The notes under the pieces were generated by a model. That model saw nothing but the letters and a program-made list of their open reading frames with translations. It searched no databases and was not told where the DNA came from. Below are positions 13,001 to 22,034 of a DNA stretch of 64,000 nt, piece after piece. Location of the stretch: positions 310,001-374,000 of the forward strand of contig QRDG01000918.1 of NCBI GenBank assembly GCA_012064385.1, written 5' to 3'. The position numbers were made by a program, and so were the translations under genes. Within the stretch, counting starts at the first letter, position 1. Every line of letters starts with the position of its first letter. The stretch is from Puccinellia tenuiflora. Lineage: Eukaryota; Streptophyta; Magnoliopsida; Poales; Poaceae.

Positions 13001-15268
13001 TTTGTTCACTAGTTTGACTAGGATAGTCCTATAACCCTATCTCCGGGTGTCCGCTACCCCGTTCTTATCTATCAGGATGCCTACGTTGTTCCTATTTCCA
13101 ACTAAGCATGAATACCAAAGTGTGAAACTGGTGTTCTCTCCCTCGCCTTTTGACCCGTTCATTTAGTCTCCTGGACACAGAGAATATTTACAAGTCTCCT
13201 AATTGCAACATCAATTAACTCTCGTAGCTTCCCTGTTAAGGGCTCTACGTTCCAACTATGCACCTGAATCCATTTTCCTCGATTAGCTTCCTTGCCCTTC
13301 GCATTTGTCGAGTAAAATGCGAAGACCCTTGCTCTTTATCACTACACCCGAGCGATGATGTAGCGCGCCGGGGTGACGTCCTGGCCCTTGCTCATTTAAC
13401 ACCGCACATGGGTTCCGATATGGCGCGTAAGTTTCTATGGTTTTCGTATCCATATGAATGGCTAGTTTTTACGTTGGCTCACCAAGTCTATCACAACCAG
13501 GGGTGGAGCCACACCCCGGGCAACCATGGCCATGGACTGGGATACAACGTCTAAAACATAAGATAGATAAATGATGTACAGTAAAATAAAATATGGATTA
13601 ATTGGGCATGCAAAAATGAAAATACAGGCATACACATTCACATTCAGTGAAATAAGAATGTTTGCCTCATGAAAAATGTGTTGGTGTCTCTTACTGGATT
13701 TGAAATTTGTTGAGGCGATTACAAGTGTACCAAAAAATAATGATGTAGGCATGTATCACTTTTGCAAATCTCTTCAGTTTGTTCAACTTATGAAGATAAC
13801 CATTTGTCCTTTCATGCACTATCACTTTCCAGGAAGGAACTGTGAAAATTAATGGACATGGAGGGACTATTGGTGATCCTGAGAGTGTTATCAAGCAGAT
13901 GAAGGATGGAAATTCATCATTGAAAGAATGGTAGATATTACCCGTGCTCCCTGTTTGCATTTTATGAATAGCTGATGGGCAATAACAACAGTCGTGATCA
14001 CTCGAAATATTGTCGAAACTTCAAGAGATCAATTTTTTGTTGAATTAAGATACGGGTCTTGTGTGCCAGGACTTGCCATTGACCGCTTATCGTGGTTTTT
14101 CTTCCCTTAAGGCCAATTCAATATATGCCACTGCCAGCTTTGAGTATTTGGGAAATGCCACTACAAACAAAATTACGAAAAGGGCCACTGCCAGCACTTG
14201 GATAATTCTATAAATGAACACTATGGCAGTGGAATGTATCAAATTAACCCATTTTTGCAGTGGCATTTTTCGTATGTCATATTTTTCTCATGGCATTTTT
14301 CAAATATGCGAAGTTGCGATGGCGTATATGGAATTAAACCCTTACAAAAAAAATGTTATTTGGTGAGTGACCAGGGTTTAGGATATTTGCAATTTGAAAC
14401 ATACAGTAGATATAATTATAAGAATTCTTGATATAAGTTAAAAGATTTAAAAGAGTGGGTTTGGGGGGTGAAGCTGAAATAAGAGAAACAGGGACACGAA
14501 AAACAGGTTTAATTGGATGTTGCTGAAAACGGGTGACTTGTGGCCCTGTGGATGACCAATTGAAACTAGTCTTGACTCAAAATTACATTTTCATGTGATA
14601 GTTTCTCGAAGATGGAGGAGTTGTTATTAAAGGAACTGCAGATGGAGCGAGAGAAGAACGAGTCTCTGCTTGAAAAAGTAAGCAGTATTAAGATTTACGA
14701 GTTGAGCTCTTGGTAGTAATACCCCTTTTTGTATGTCATATTCACCACTGGTTACCTTGGGTTTATTCGGTCTGTACTATTACAATAATGTGTCGAAAGT
14801 TAATTTTTCTAAAGTGATTGTTAGAATAATCTATATAAATCTTCAGGGTGCCATGAAACATATAGACTGAACACCAGGACGCGACTTTGAGCAGCCAATA
14901 ACCGGCTAAAATTTGAAAATTTATAGATTTGATCACAATTATGTACTTCACCTACTAGTTCTACATGTTCTTTCTTATTTTGTTTTCCAGGAAGCGAATC
15001 TAAAGGCGCAGCTTGAAGCTGCAAAAAAGGAGCAAGAAGCATTGGTGGATGCCTATGCGGAAGAAATGAAGCGTCGAGACCAAGAGGAGCAGAATTTGCG
15101 AAACAAGCTAAAGGTTAGCTGGAACTCCGCGCATGCATCACTTTTGTTTGCACATATGCCTCGCCACACTGTGGTTGTGACGTTGGCCTCTCCGCGTTCT
15201 TTCAGGAGGCGGCTTCCACCATCCAAGACCTGATAGAGCAGCTGAATGCAGCTAGGAGCTATCGCTAG
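1056..15268 (+). CDS. MORC6: MORC6/DMS11-like GHKL ATPase, 20 exons, N-terminus not found
   Basis: Exons read: 1056-1133, 1238-1272, 1355-1433, 1773-1865, 1988-2072, 3232-3307, 3580-3705, 6446-6544, 6636-6737, 7013-7171, 7261-7356, 7751-7802, 7882-7993, 8096-8166, 9442-9595, 9703-9988, 13833-13930, 14602-14677, 14991-15113, 15206-15268. All junctions are GT-AG and phases agree, giving 686 codons plus stop TAG. ATPase motifs are intact: ELLDNSLDE (Asn for Mg-ATP), DDGGGM, and the GYSAKS...GNGFK lid. The S5-like part includes HNIINDMM, GFNVYH and VEPAHDKQDFER. The end is a charged coiled coil (KMEELLLKELQMEREKN, then a Glu/Lys-rich helix). Plant MORC6 acts in the nucleus with RNA-directed DNA methylation factors in heterochromatin condensation and silencing. 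The first exon enters in phase with AG; roughly 100 N-terminal residues expected for the family lie upstream or are lost. No stop or frameshift was seen in the exons. Exons 15-17 are the least conserved and rest mainly on phase consistency. Confidence 0.9.
2223..2394 (+). mobile_element. Short poly-A retroposon in MORC6 intron
   Basis: The insertion ends in AAAAAA and is bounded by AACTAATACATA at 2211-2222 and again at 2395-2406, a 12-bp target duplication. It carries the phrase TGCAGAGGCCGGG, also present in the retroposons at 9197-9253 and 12928-13007. It has no coding capacity and is probably a 5'-truncated LINE/SINE tail. Confidence 0.8.
4318..4959 (-). mobile_element. Non-LTR retroposon, antisense, in MORC6 intron
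   Basis: Read on the minus strand the 642-bp insertion ends in a poly-A run (poly-T at 4318 onward). TCCGGGCGTGGCCTT occurs at 4303-4317 and 4960-4974, a 15-bp target duplication. No reverse transcriptase motif is visible. The tail (TTTTCGC before the A run) matches that of other grass non-LTR elements, including the one ending near 16101. Confidence 0.85.
5260..6240 (-). pseudogene. Copia-type LTR/protease remnant
   Basis: On the minus strand, 6209 down to about 5700 encodes a copia aspartic-protease-like segment: VLDTGSSYHV (the DTG/DSG catalytic motif), then a WFSSY...YVLRARRNLISLGELD block typical of the protease to pre-integrase stretch. The leftward part (5260-5660) lacks coding and resembles untranslated or LTR sequence. 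No flanking copy or boundary was identified, so this is a fragment inside the MORC6 intron between exons at 3705 and 6446. It is interrupted by the hAT MITE at 5474-5626. Confidence 0.75.
5474..5626. mobile_element. hAT-type MITE
   Basis: Inverted ends CATGGTTTGTAAGGCG and CGCCTTAAAAACCATG enclose 153 bp dominated by short GCCTTAGGCG-like repeats. Flanks are CCTACCGC (5466-5473) and CCTACCAC (5627-5634), an 8-bp target duplication with one mismatch, as expected for hAT. Confidence 0.8.
8747..9010. mobile_element. Stowaway-type MITE
   Basis: This 264-bp AT-rich element lies in the MORC6 intron between exons 15 and 16. The left end is CTACCGCCGTTCCTGAAAAT and the right end ATGGAACGGAGGGAG, with TA at 8745-8746 and 9011-9012. 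The left terminus has diverged from the usual CTCCCTCCG. Confidence 0.85.
9197..9253 (+). mobile_element. 57-bp truncated retroposon
   Basis: A very short insertion carrying GTGCAGAGGCCGGGG and ending in an A-rich tail (CGAAAAAA). GGAACTTCATGTGT (9183-9196) and GGAACCTCATGTGT (9254-9267) form a 14-bp target duplication with one mismatch. Confidence 0.8.
12495..12662. mobile_element. hAT MITE inside the RTE LINE
   Basis: Ends CAGGGGCGGATCTG and AGCTCCGCCACTG are inverted, and TAGGGAAG flanks both sides (12487-12494, 12663-12670), a perfect 8-bp duplication. At 168 bp it belongs to the CAGTGGCGGAGC group, as does 45638-45803. It interrupts the endonuclease frame of the LINE. Confidence 0.88.
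12928..13007 (-). mobile_element. 80-bp truncated retroposon inside the RTE LINE
   Basis: Minus-strand orientation with a poly-A tail (poly-T at 12928 onward) and the shared CCCCGGCCTCTGCA phrase. ACTAGTTTGACTAGGAT at 12911-12927 recurs at 13008-13024, a perfect 17-bp duplication, so the insertion is younger than the LINE. Confidence 0.88.
14110..14341. mobile_element. MITE, probably Tourist/Harbinger
   Basis: Ends AGGCCAATTCAATATATGCCA and TGGCGTATATGGAATTAAACC are inverted and imperfect, flanked by TTA at 14107-14109 and 14342-14344. The 232-bp interior repeats GCCACTGCCAG-type motifs. It lies in the MORC6 intron before exon 14602. Confidence 0.65.
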
Positions 15269-16095
15269 AGTTAAAAGGAGCAGACGGAATAACCTTCGCC
15301 TTGGCGGTGTTGCTACCGTCTATAATAATCGATCTCTGGTGCATCTTAGTTATGTCCAGGTAATTAGAGCTGGAACAGTTGTAGAAGTAGTACCATGGTC
15401 TATGCCCCAGCCCTGTTGTATGATCGATGTGTATGTGTATAGTGTGTGCGTAGACCCTGGGGAGTGTTCTCATCCGACTGTAGATGTGTGTAGTGTAGAT
15501 GGTATCGTCGTCCGTGTCTGTCGGTGCATGATCAGAGGGCTGTATTCATGTACGTGCCTTTAGGGGCACCTTGACCTTTTCACGCCACGTCATCAATTTC
15601 TCTGTGATGAATTAGGCATCCTGGTTGAGGTTGTTCATCCAATCAAGTTGTCCTTTGCCAGAAGAAATGGTTGCTGTTATATCTGCCAGAAATAAAATAA
15701 AGAAGTTGGCCGGCAACTATCTCCTAATAGAGGGTGTACTCCTAATATACATTCACAGCTGTTTTGTTCGAGGCAAAGCTAAATGGCACATAAAATTCTC
15801 GTACTAATTTCCGGTTTACTGTTCCTCATGGTACCTGAAAATTGAACATGCTAATCTGGTCATGGGCTCATGGCTACTCCTGGTCTCGGGATCTGGACTG
15901 TGTGCTCCATCGGTGGAATCTGTGCGGGAATGATGCAGTAGGGAGATACTACCCCAAACTCGTGTATTTCCTGTCAGCCAGTACATGTATAGTTACCCTA
16001 TTTGTACGTGGACTCCAACCAATCTGTACTCCGTAGATTTCCACGAGTTTGTACATAAACCTTCTTTCTATCAATGTATCGATTGCGTTTTCGCG
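15269..16095. other. MORC6 3' flank, no further gene
   Basis: This holds the likely MORC6 3' UTR and flank. The end near 16060-16101 (CTTTCTATCAATGTATCG then CGCGAAAAAAA) resembles the 3' end of a grass non-LTR retroposon, but its start and target duplication were not found. Confidence 0.4.
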
Positions 16096-16115
16096 AAAAA
16101 AAGCTTGGGCAACCA

Positions 16116-17203
16116 TGGCCTAGGCCAAGGAAAAATCCGGAGAATATAAGGTTCGTTGACAGCTCACAAAGCCTGACTGCGACGACGTCATCATATGACA
16201 AGGAGGACATATGGAAAAGGTTATGGAAGATCAAAGTGGTTCCCAAAGGTACGTACATTTTGGTGGAGGGTTCTAAAAAGCTTTCTGCCTGATTATACGA
16301 CCCTCTCTCGGCGCCATGTCAGAGACAAAAGTCGACTATTGAAGATCTGAAGCATGCACTGATCGAGTGCTCCCATGCTTGACTTTTCTGGTATGCTATA
16401 AAAGAGATTCCCCCCCACGCCTTCATCCAAATAATTGGGCTAAGGATATTATCTGCGATAAGATTATCCAAGAGGAGGATAAACCCAAGATTTATTTCCA
16501 TTATGTATTCAATTTGGGAGTCGTGGAACAAATGGACTCATGGGGATTCGGGAGAATGGGTACAACCATGCGTCGTCCATGGAGTTCGTGAGGGAGACAC
16601 TGCTATCTCTGGAGTTACCAAAGCTCCGGCAGGGGCCCTCACCGAGAAAACATGAGTGTACATGCCTAGGACCGCTGGAGGGAGTAATGAAGATCAATTC
16701 TGATGGTGCACTGGCAGTACAAGATGGAGTTGCTGGAGGGGGAGTTGCAAGTGACAATAGGGGATTTAAAGGAGCATGGTGCAATACTTACCCTGGACCA
16801 TTGGATCCCCTCACGATAGAAGCACGCAGTGGCATATGCGTTGCGAGCGGAAACCAAGAGTTGGGGCTTTTCAAGGAGAAACGGTTTGTCCGGGAAGTTT
16901 TTGAGGTGGACTACACCAAGCTGATTCGTATCTGGAACCTGTGAAGGAGTGATCATTCGGTGATCTCGCCCATTATCGATGATATTCGTGAGCTTAGTTT
17001 GTCTTTTCAGTCGTTTAGCATTTGTTCAGTTCGTCGGTCAGCCAACATGGTAGCTCACAATTGTGCTAAGTTTGCTTGCTCAAATGGGGTGACTCGTGTT
17101 TGTCTGTCAGAATGTACCTAGTTTTTAGTTAACAACCTAGGTGTTGGTGTTGATTGTAACTCTGTGGTCTTTTATTAATAAAGCTCATGGTATTTTCTAA
17201 AAC
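16116..17203 (+). pseudogene. 5'-truncated LINE, RNase H end
   Basis: The plus-strand frame from about 16680 encodes an RNase H-like domain: KINSDGALAVQDGVAGGGV (first catalytic Asp), then IEARSG, and after a stop SPIIDDIRELSLSF and RRSANMVAHNCAKFA. Upstream frames are broken. The element ends with an A-rich tail, and AAAAAAAGC(T/A)TGGGCAACCA occurs at 16096-16115 and 17204-17223, a target duplication with one mismatch. It is a truncated, inactive LINE copy. Confidence 0.85.
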
Positions 17204-17289
17204 AAAAAAAGCATGGGCAACCAATATGTACTCCTGTCCACGGTGAGCACAAGGGTGTTTCTCAAGTATGAGGAACCCCCCCCCCCCCC

Positions 17290-18000
17290 CCCCCACCCCC
17301 AGATGACATCGAGGGCTTCACACGAGGAGATCCCTTGTCACCACAATTGTTCGTGTTGGTGACTAACATGCTCAACAAATTGTTGTTATGACCATTGGAT
17401 TGGAGATCCTTTGACGCAGGCTGGCGTGTCATGATCTGACCACGTCGGTTTTGCTATACGTTGATGACACGGTCATCTTTTGTCACCCAGATGAGACAGA
17501 GTTGCGTGCACTTCGCATCATTTTTACGCTCTTGGGTGTGGGGCAGGCATCAAGGCTTCACACAAACTTCATAAAGTGCTCGTCCCCTCCATCGCCCGAG
17601 GAGGCTCTTGAGGCAACAACATTTATGTAATGCCAGTTAGCACCCTACCCCCTCAGGTATCTCCTTCGCGATGAAAAAAATGTGACTGAGTGAGGCATTC
17701 CAGCCTCTGGACCGACTTGCAGACCAAGACCCCACTTGGAAGGCTTCCATGATGGCTAAGATGGGACACTTAGCACTTGTCATATGGGTGCTCCCACTTC
17801 ACCTACTCATGGTACCGAGCCTCATTAACAAGTGTCTCAAACATGTGGAGGAAATCCTTCGGGGTTTTCTTTGGGTGGGTAGAGCGACCGTCAATTGCGG
17901 CCACTGCCATGTCAAATGGTCCAAGATGTGTCATCCATTTCTGTTTGCTTTGGAGGATGCGTAATGTCCCATCGCGACCTCGGCGTGGGCTCGACATGCA
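17290..18000 (+). pseudogene. LINE reverse transcriptase fragment
   Basis: After a run of about 17 C at 17278, the plus strand encodes TRGDPLSPQLFVL-like and YVDDTVIFCHP (the RT [F/Y]xDD motif as YVDD), followed by H/TNF-type thumb residues. Near 17800-17960 comes a downstream segment with ILRGFLWVGRATVNCGHCHVKW. Frames shift and stop several times. The segment is separate from the preceding element, and its ends are not defined. Confidence 0.8.
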
Positions 18001-18850
18001 GTTCTCCAGTTTCGAGTGGCAAGTGTTTGCGCGTTCACCGGAATGTTGCTTACCGTCACAAACAGATGCCGCTGCCGATATTGGAGGTGTTGTGAGAGGA
18101 TGTGTCAGTGTCTTTAGGGGTGCACGGGGCAAAGTTTACTCCAACCACACCAAAAAGAAACATGAGCATTTCATGACTATGTTATTCGTCCATGGTCGTA
18201 ACTTTAGTAGGATTGCTATCCAAACCGTCTTTCTTGAGGAAGCTGTCCTAGAAGCCGAATAGAACTAGACCTTGATAGTTGGTGGAATCTGGAATGCCGG
18301 TGGGCTAAGGCTAAATTTAGGTTTAGGATTTTCCCCATCTTCTTTTTCGGAGGGTCCTCTTTTTCCCATCTAGGCGGGATCTATCTTTACTAGCTAAATA
18401 CCCGTGCGCTGCTACGGAATAACAAATTATTCTAGCTTCCAAAAATATTAAGTGTATTGCATTATGGTATAAGTTAGTATCTTACTTTTATCGCTTTGCT
18501 AGCAATAACCACACGAGCCAATCGGTCGGTGATCTTTAGTGTATATTGCTTGTATTTTTGAAAATCTTACACCGTTACCAAAAGTGGACCTATGCGTGGT
18601 TGTTTTACATGTCAACATTCACCATATCAACTTCTCTAAACCCTTCGCAGCTGAGATCTTCCAAAATTTGCAAATGTTATTGACGAAAATAAATTCATAT
18701 CATCAATAAACATGATATGAAATTTGGCTTGTAACGACGTCTTATTCGGGATCCCCATGTCGGTTCAGCCCATGAAGTCCATCGCGCTGTCCTCTGCCCA
18801 CCTCATCGTCTTACAGCCTTCACCACCATATCAATTACCATCTTCTATGG

Positions 18851-19145
18851 AGAACCAACCCTTGGTTGGATGGTTAGGTGGGTGGTTGTACTCCCAGCCC
18901 ACCAGAGTTCAAACCCCAGGTTTGACACTGGTGTTTCTCATATTTGGCGGAATATTCTTCAGTGGGAGGCGACGTTCACGTCGATAGCGAGGCGCCTGTG
19001 ATGACTTCGTCAATCTCAAGACCTGACCCGCCGGCTCAGTATTTCGGAGGTGCTCATAGGGGTAGGGTGTGCGTGTGTGCGTTCATAGGGGTGAGTGTAT
19101 GCGCGTGTATGTGAGCGTCTTGTACTGTGTCTCGCAAAAAAAAAA
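18851..19145 (+). mobile_element. tRNA-derived SINE (Au-like)
   Basis: The 5' part contains Pol III promoter-like boxes: A-like TGGTTGGATGGTTAGGTGGG and B-like GAGTTCAAACCCC. The 3' end is CTTGTACTGTG followed by an A run. ATTACCATCTTCTATGG at 18834-18850 recurs at 19146-19162, a perfect 17-bp target duplication. It lies inside the Helitron, so it inserted there or into the captured sequence before capture. Confidence 0.9.
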
Positions 19146-19389
19146 ATTACCATCTTCTATGGCTAAGACTTCTCCCACTCCTCCTCTTCGTCCATGGTCC
19201 ACCTCTGTGTCGTGCTCCCTCGTCTGTCTCGAGATGCGTCCACCATCGATAGAGCCGAAAGTTGGTCATGCAGTCGCGTGCCGATCGTGTTGATCGTGCT
19301 CGCGCTCGGTCTCGTGCGCTGCTTCGTTCGTGACGGCCCGTCCATCTTTCGGGCCTCTGATTCTAGGTTGCGACTGGTCAAGCTAACGT

Positions 19390-19912
19390 GGGCAAGATCA
19401 GCATCTTGGTTGCCGCAATTGCCGCTCTTCGTGCTCAAATCAGTGATCGCCATGTGCAAGGTATCGCCAACCTGTTCCCGGAGCAGGCAGAGCTCTCGCC
19501 AGCGAGGATCTCCGTCAGCTTCGGGCTCATGAACCTTCTCGGGTAGCTCGTTCGGTGCCATGCCATGCTATCACTACGTCGGATGGTTGGCTGGCCAGTA
19601 CCGGTTTGGCGGTCGGACTGGGCGTCCTTGGTGTTCCTCGCCATCGGCAAGCTGCTACTCGGGCTAGTGTTCGGCAACTCTTTCATGACCATCCTAGGAA
19701 AGTTCTCCATCGACATACTGGGCATCATGCTGCTCTAGTTTCGAGCTCGCCAAGTTGTCAGTTGTCATACAACATGAAGAGCAGGGAGGAGTCGTTCGTG
19801 ATGCTCATCTGCGCCGATGTGTTCCTCACCGGCTCCAACGTCGCACTGGGCTTCATCCTAGGCATCGTGATGTACATGTTTCTGCGCCTCAGGGAGGTAG
19901 ATTACAGATAGC
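19390..19912 (+). pseudogene. Captured fragment of a membrane-protein gene
   Basis: Pieces in shifting plus frames read like one protein: KISILVAAIAALRAQISD, then LFPEQAELSPARISVSFGL, then LVFLAIGKLLLGLVFGNS and FMTILGKFSIDILGIMLL, and finally SREESFVMLICADVFL with LGFILGIVMYMFLRL before TAG at 19910. At least three hydrophobic segments would span the membrane. A stop and two frame changes separate the pieces, so it is not translatable as one protein. The family is not recognised. The intact parent gene is presumably elsewhere in the genome. Confidence 0.55.
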
Positions 19913-21263
19913 TCGTCGACGGCTGACGACGACCAGGACTCAGGAAAATTGTACTGGTGATGCTCCATAAGTTTCATCACAAGTTGTTGTTACTTGGTAA
20001 ATGCTTCAATAAATACCGCATCCCTTCAAGTACAGCAAAATGACAAACAAAAAAGGTGACTCTCGAGTGAAATCCTTGAATAAGACTGTTTTCAAGAGAA
20101 AAAGGATTAAGATAGAATAATAGTTAAAGTGCGTACTCAACGACTATGTTTCTAGGCGCCGAACACTAAATCTTTATTAAGTGATATTTATACACCCTCT
20201 GTTCTAAAGCAGGTGAATTATTTTTGCAGTCTTTCCGCAACAAATTAATACATTTCCAATAGGGGATTCAGGAATAGATTATACCGCATCTGCAAGTTAT
20301 GTTTTGCGGCATAAGGTTCGCCGGCCAAGCATGGTTGCCGACTTGGAGTTGCACCTTACTCGTGTAAGAACTTAGCAAATCTGTTATATCCCCATATCAA
20401 ATCACCATGCGCGACAGGAAGAAGGAAGGATCCGCTGATCCGCTGGGGTACAGAAAGTTTGGAGCCACATCGAATATGAAAAAATATAAAAAAACATACA
20501 GAAATCAAAGGAAATCTTCATGGAGTAGTGGAGAAAATCAAAGCAAGAGCAATACCTTGCTCTGTAATCTTGATGGAACAGCGGAAGTTGCCAGCCAATA
20601 GCATCAAAGAGCCCTGCTCGTCGGAGGCAACAGAATCAAAGAGCCTTGCTCGTCAGAGCGGACGACGTCGCTGGTGGACATCATCCGATGACCTTTCCCA
20701 TCCTCGGCGTCCTAGAGGATGACGTGGTCATCACCATCAAAATCGCTGGTGATGAGCTTCCGCACTGCGCCTCTACGTCGCGGAAGATGCCGTGTTCGTC
20801 ACCATGACAAGGTATCTTACGAAGAGTTAATAAAATTTACCATGGTATTTGCGTTTTTTACCGGAGATGATGCTTAATGGCTGCACGTTCATGCAATCCC
20901 GTACCTGCGCCTCCTGCTCCTTTATTGTTTGCATGGATCGGGTTAGTTAAGCAGAGAGAGGACTGTGGATCAGGTTAGTTAAGAAGAGAGAGGACTGTTG
21001 AGGGTGTTTGTTTGGGAGAGAGGGGATCGTGAGGGATAAGGACGCTTGTTTTTAGGCTGGTTTTAGTTATCTACTTGTAAATTTACGTGATGTAAAGTGT
21101 GACACCAGGCATTCACGTCCTTTCCTTTAATAGTAAAGATTTTGATTTTTTTAACGGCAATCTATCTTTTTTTTTAGAACTAAAGGAAAATCTATCTATC
21201 TTTATTTAGAGACATTCAATTTCGATGCTAGAAAATAGTCCACTACTGTAAAAAGCACGCTTC

Positions 21264-21336
21264 GGCCCATCGCAGCACGCCTAGCCCATTAGGGTTTTGA
21301 TGCGCGAACAACAGGGAGCCGCGTCGGCTATAAATT
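21264..21336 (+). promoter_or_regulatory. snoRNA/ribosome-biogenesis type promoter
   Basis: Site II-like GGCCCA (21264-21269), a second GCCCA (21284-21288), a telo box TTAGGGTTTT (21289-21298) and TATAAATT (21329-21336) occur in that order and strand. Telo box plus site II is the known signature of plant snoRNA-cluster and ribosomal-protein promoters. The transcribed region downstream starts with a pyrimidine-rich leader and leads to the snoRNA. Confidence 0.7.
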
Positions 21337-21719
21337 GCTCTCACCTCCCCGTCCTTTAATCTCATCGCCGCCGCCGCCTGCGACTCCTTCGTTCGCACCC
21401 TCCATCCGGGAGATTTATCTTACCTGTTGCTCTGTGTTTTGTCTCGCTCGAATCTCGATTTGCTTTGCTCCGATTTCCTTTTATCCCTTCTCAACTCTAG
21501 ATTTGTTTGTGCTTCGTCATCTGGTCATTGGGATGATCAGTCTCTCGATTCTGATCGGTTCCCAATAGACTCGTTCCCTTGAAGCAACATCATCCCGTTG
21601 TATCCCGAGTTCGCCCCCCTCGTGTGCCCTCTGAGTTCCTCTCTCAGGGCACCGGCGGCTCTTACATACATTTATACATCATAGAACACCGATCTTCTGT
21701 TTTGATACGTTTGATTTCT

Positions 21720-21815
21720 GACAACAGTGATGAGTCAATTTTACAGTTACAGACCTGTAATGATACCTGCGGAGATGATCGCATGGTCAAAGAACATCTA
21801 AGGGACTGAGTTGTC
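21720..21815 (+). ncRNA. Box C/D snoRNA, double guide for 18S rRNA (U25-like)
   Basis: The terminal stem GACAAC (21720-21725) / GTTGTC (21810-21815) is perfect. Box C is GTGATGA (21727-21733), box D CTGA (21806-21809), box D' a degenerate ATGA (21760-21763), with a C'-like GATGAT near 21774-21779. Upstream of D, AGAACATCTAAGGG (21791-21804) is the complement of 18S CCCTTAGATGTTCT. Upstream of D', ACAGACCTGT (21749-21758) complements 18S ACAGGTCTGT, the site of the U25/snR56 snoRNA family. The fifth-nucleotide rule points to a G in AGGTCTG for D' and to the first U of CCCUUAG for D. The 18S sequences are from memory. The gene sits inside a Helitron; whether this copy is expressed is unknown. 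Confidence 0.8.
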
Positions 21816-21930
21816 TGTTGAAATCTAGATTTGTATCTTGCATCTTTGCTGTTAGTAGTGTTATTGATCTTGTCGTTCATGTTTGGTCTGCTTCTCTTAA
21901 AAGTATTCGTATTCGTGCCTGTGAACTTAC

Positions 21931-22034
21931 TTGTAGTTCCTGGGCAATGAGAGACGGGAAGCAGAAAGCAATTGTTCCTCTCGCTATCCAATGCGGATTA
22001 TCTTGTGATGCGATTGGACGTCGAGGAACTACAA
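21931..22034 (+). other. Cloverleaf-like inverted-repeat RNA candidate
   Basis: TTGTAGTTCCT (21931-21941) pairs perfectly with AGGAACTACAA (22024-22034). Inside, GAGAG (21949-21953) pairs with CTCTC (21978-21982), and TCCAAT (21987-21992) with ATTGGA (22013-22018), giving a three-way junction. It lacks box C/D and a convincing H box, so it is not a standard snoRNA. It lies 115 nt downstream of the snoRNA in the same presumed transcript. Confidence 0.4.

Larger units (their letters stand above)
10129..13420 (-). pseudogene. RTE-clade LINE, decayed, in MORC6 intron
   Basis: Minus-strand fragments in order: endonuclease start (13300-12900, with SFYAPQVG), endonuclease core (about 12850-12300, with GGDLNGHVGTSN and TQIDFVL), linker (12240-12060), reverse transcriptase palm (11656-11471 with GGKAMSTDDIPIDV, and FADEVVVVDESR near 11000), then the RT thumb down to 10664. 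The usual FADD catalytic pair reads FADE. Frames shift repeatedly and carry stops, so it is dead. The 3' end reads as a short trinucleotide-rich tail (ACAACAACAAT at about 10115-10130), typical of RTE. It fills most of the intron between exons ending 9988 and starting 13833. The 5' limit near 13420 is approximate. Two later insertions lie inside it. Confidence 0.85.

Noticed and set aside
17278..17295. Run of C
   Set aside because: Simple homopolymer, possibly at a LINE truncation point; no structure beyond that.
18724..18987. 87-codon frame across the SINE
   Set aside because: Covers a SINE boundary and its duplication, so it is not a gene.
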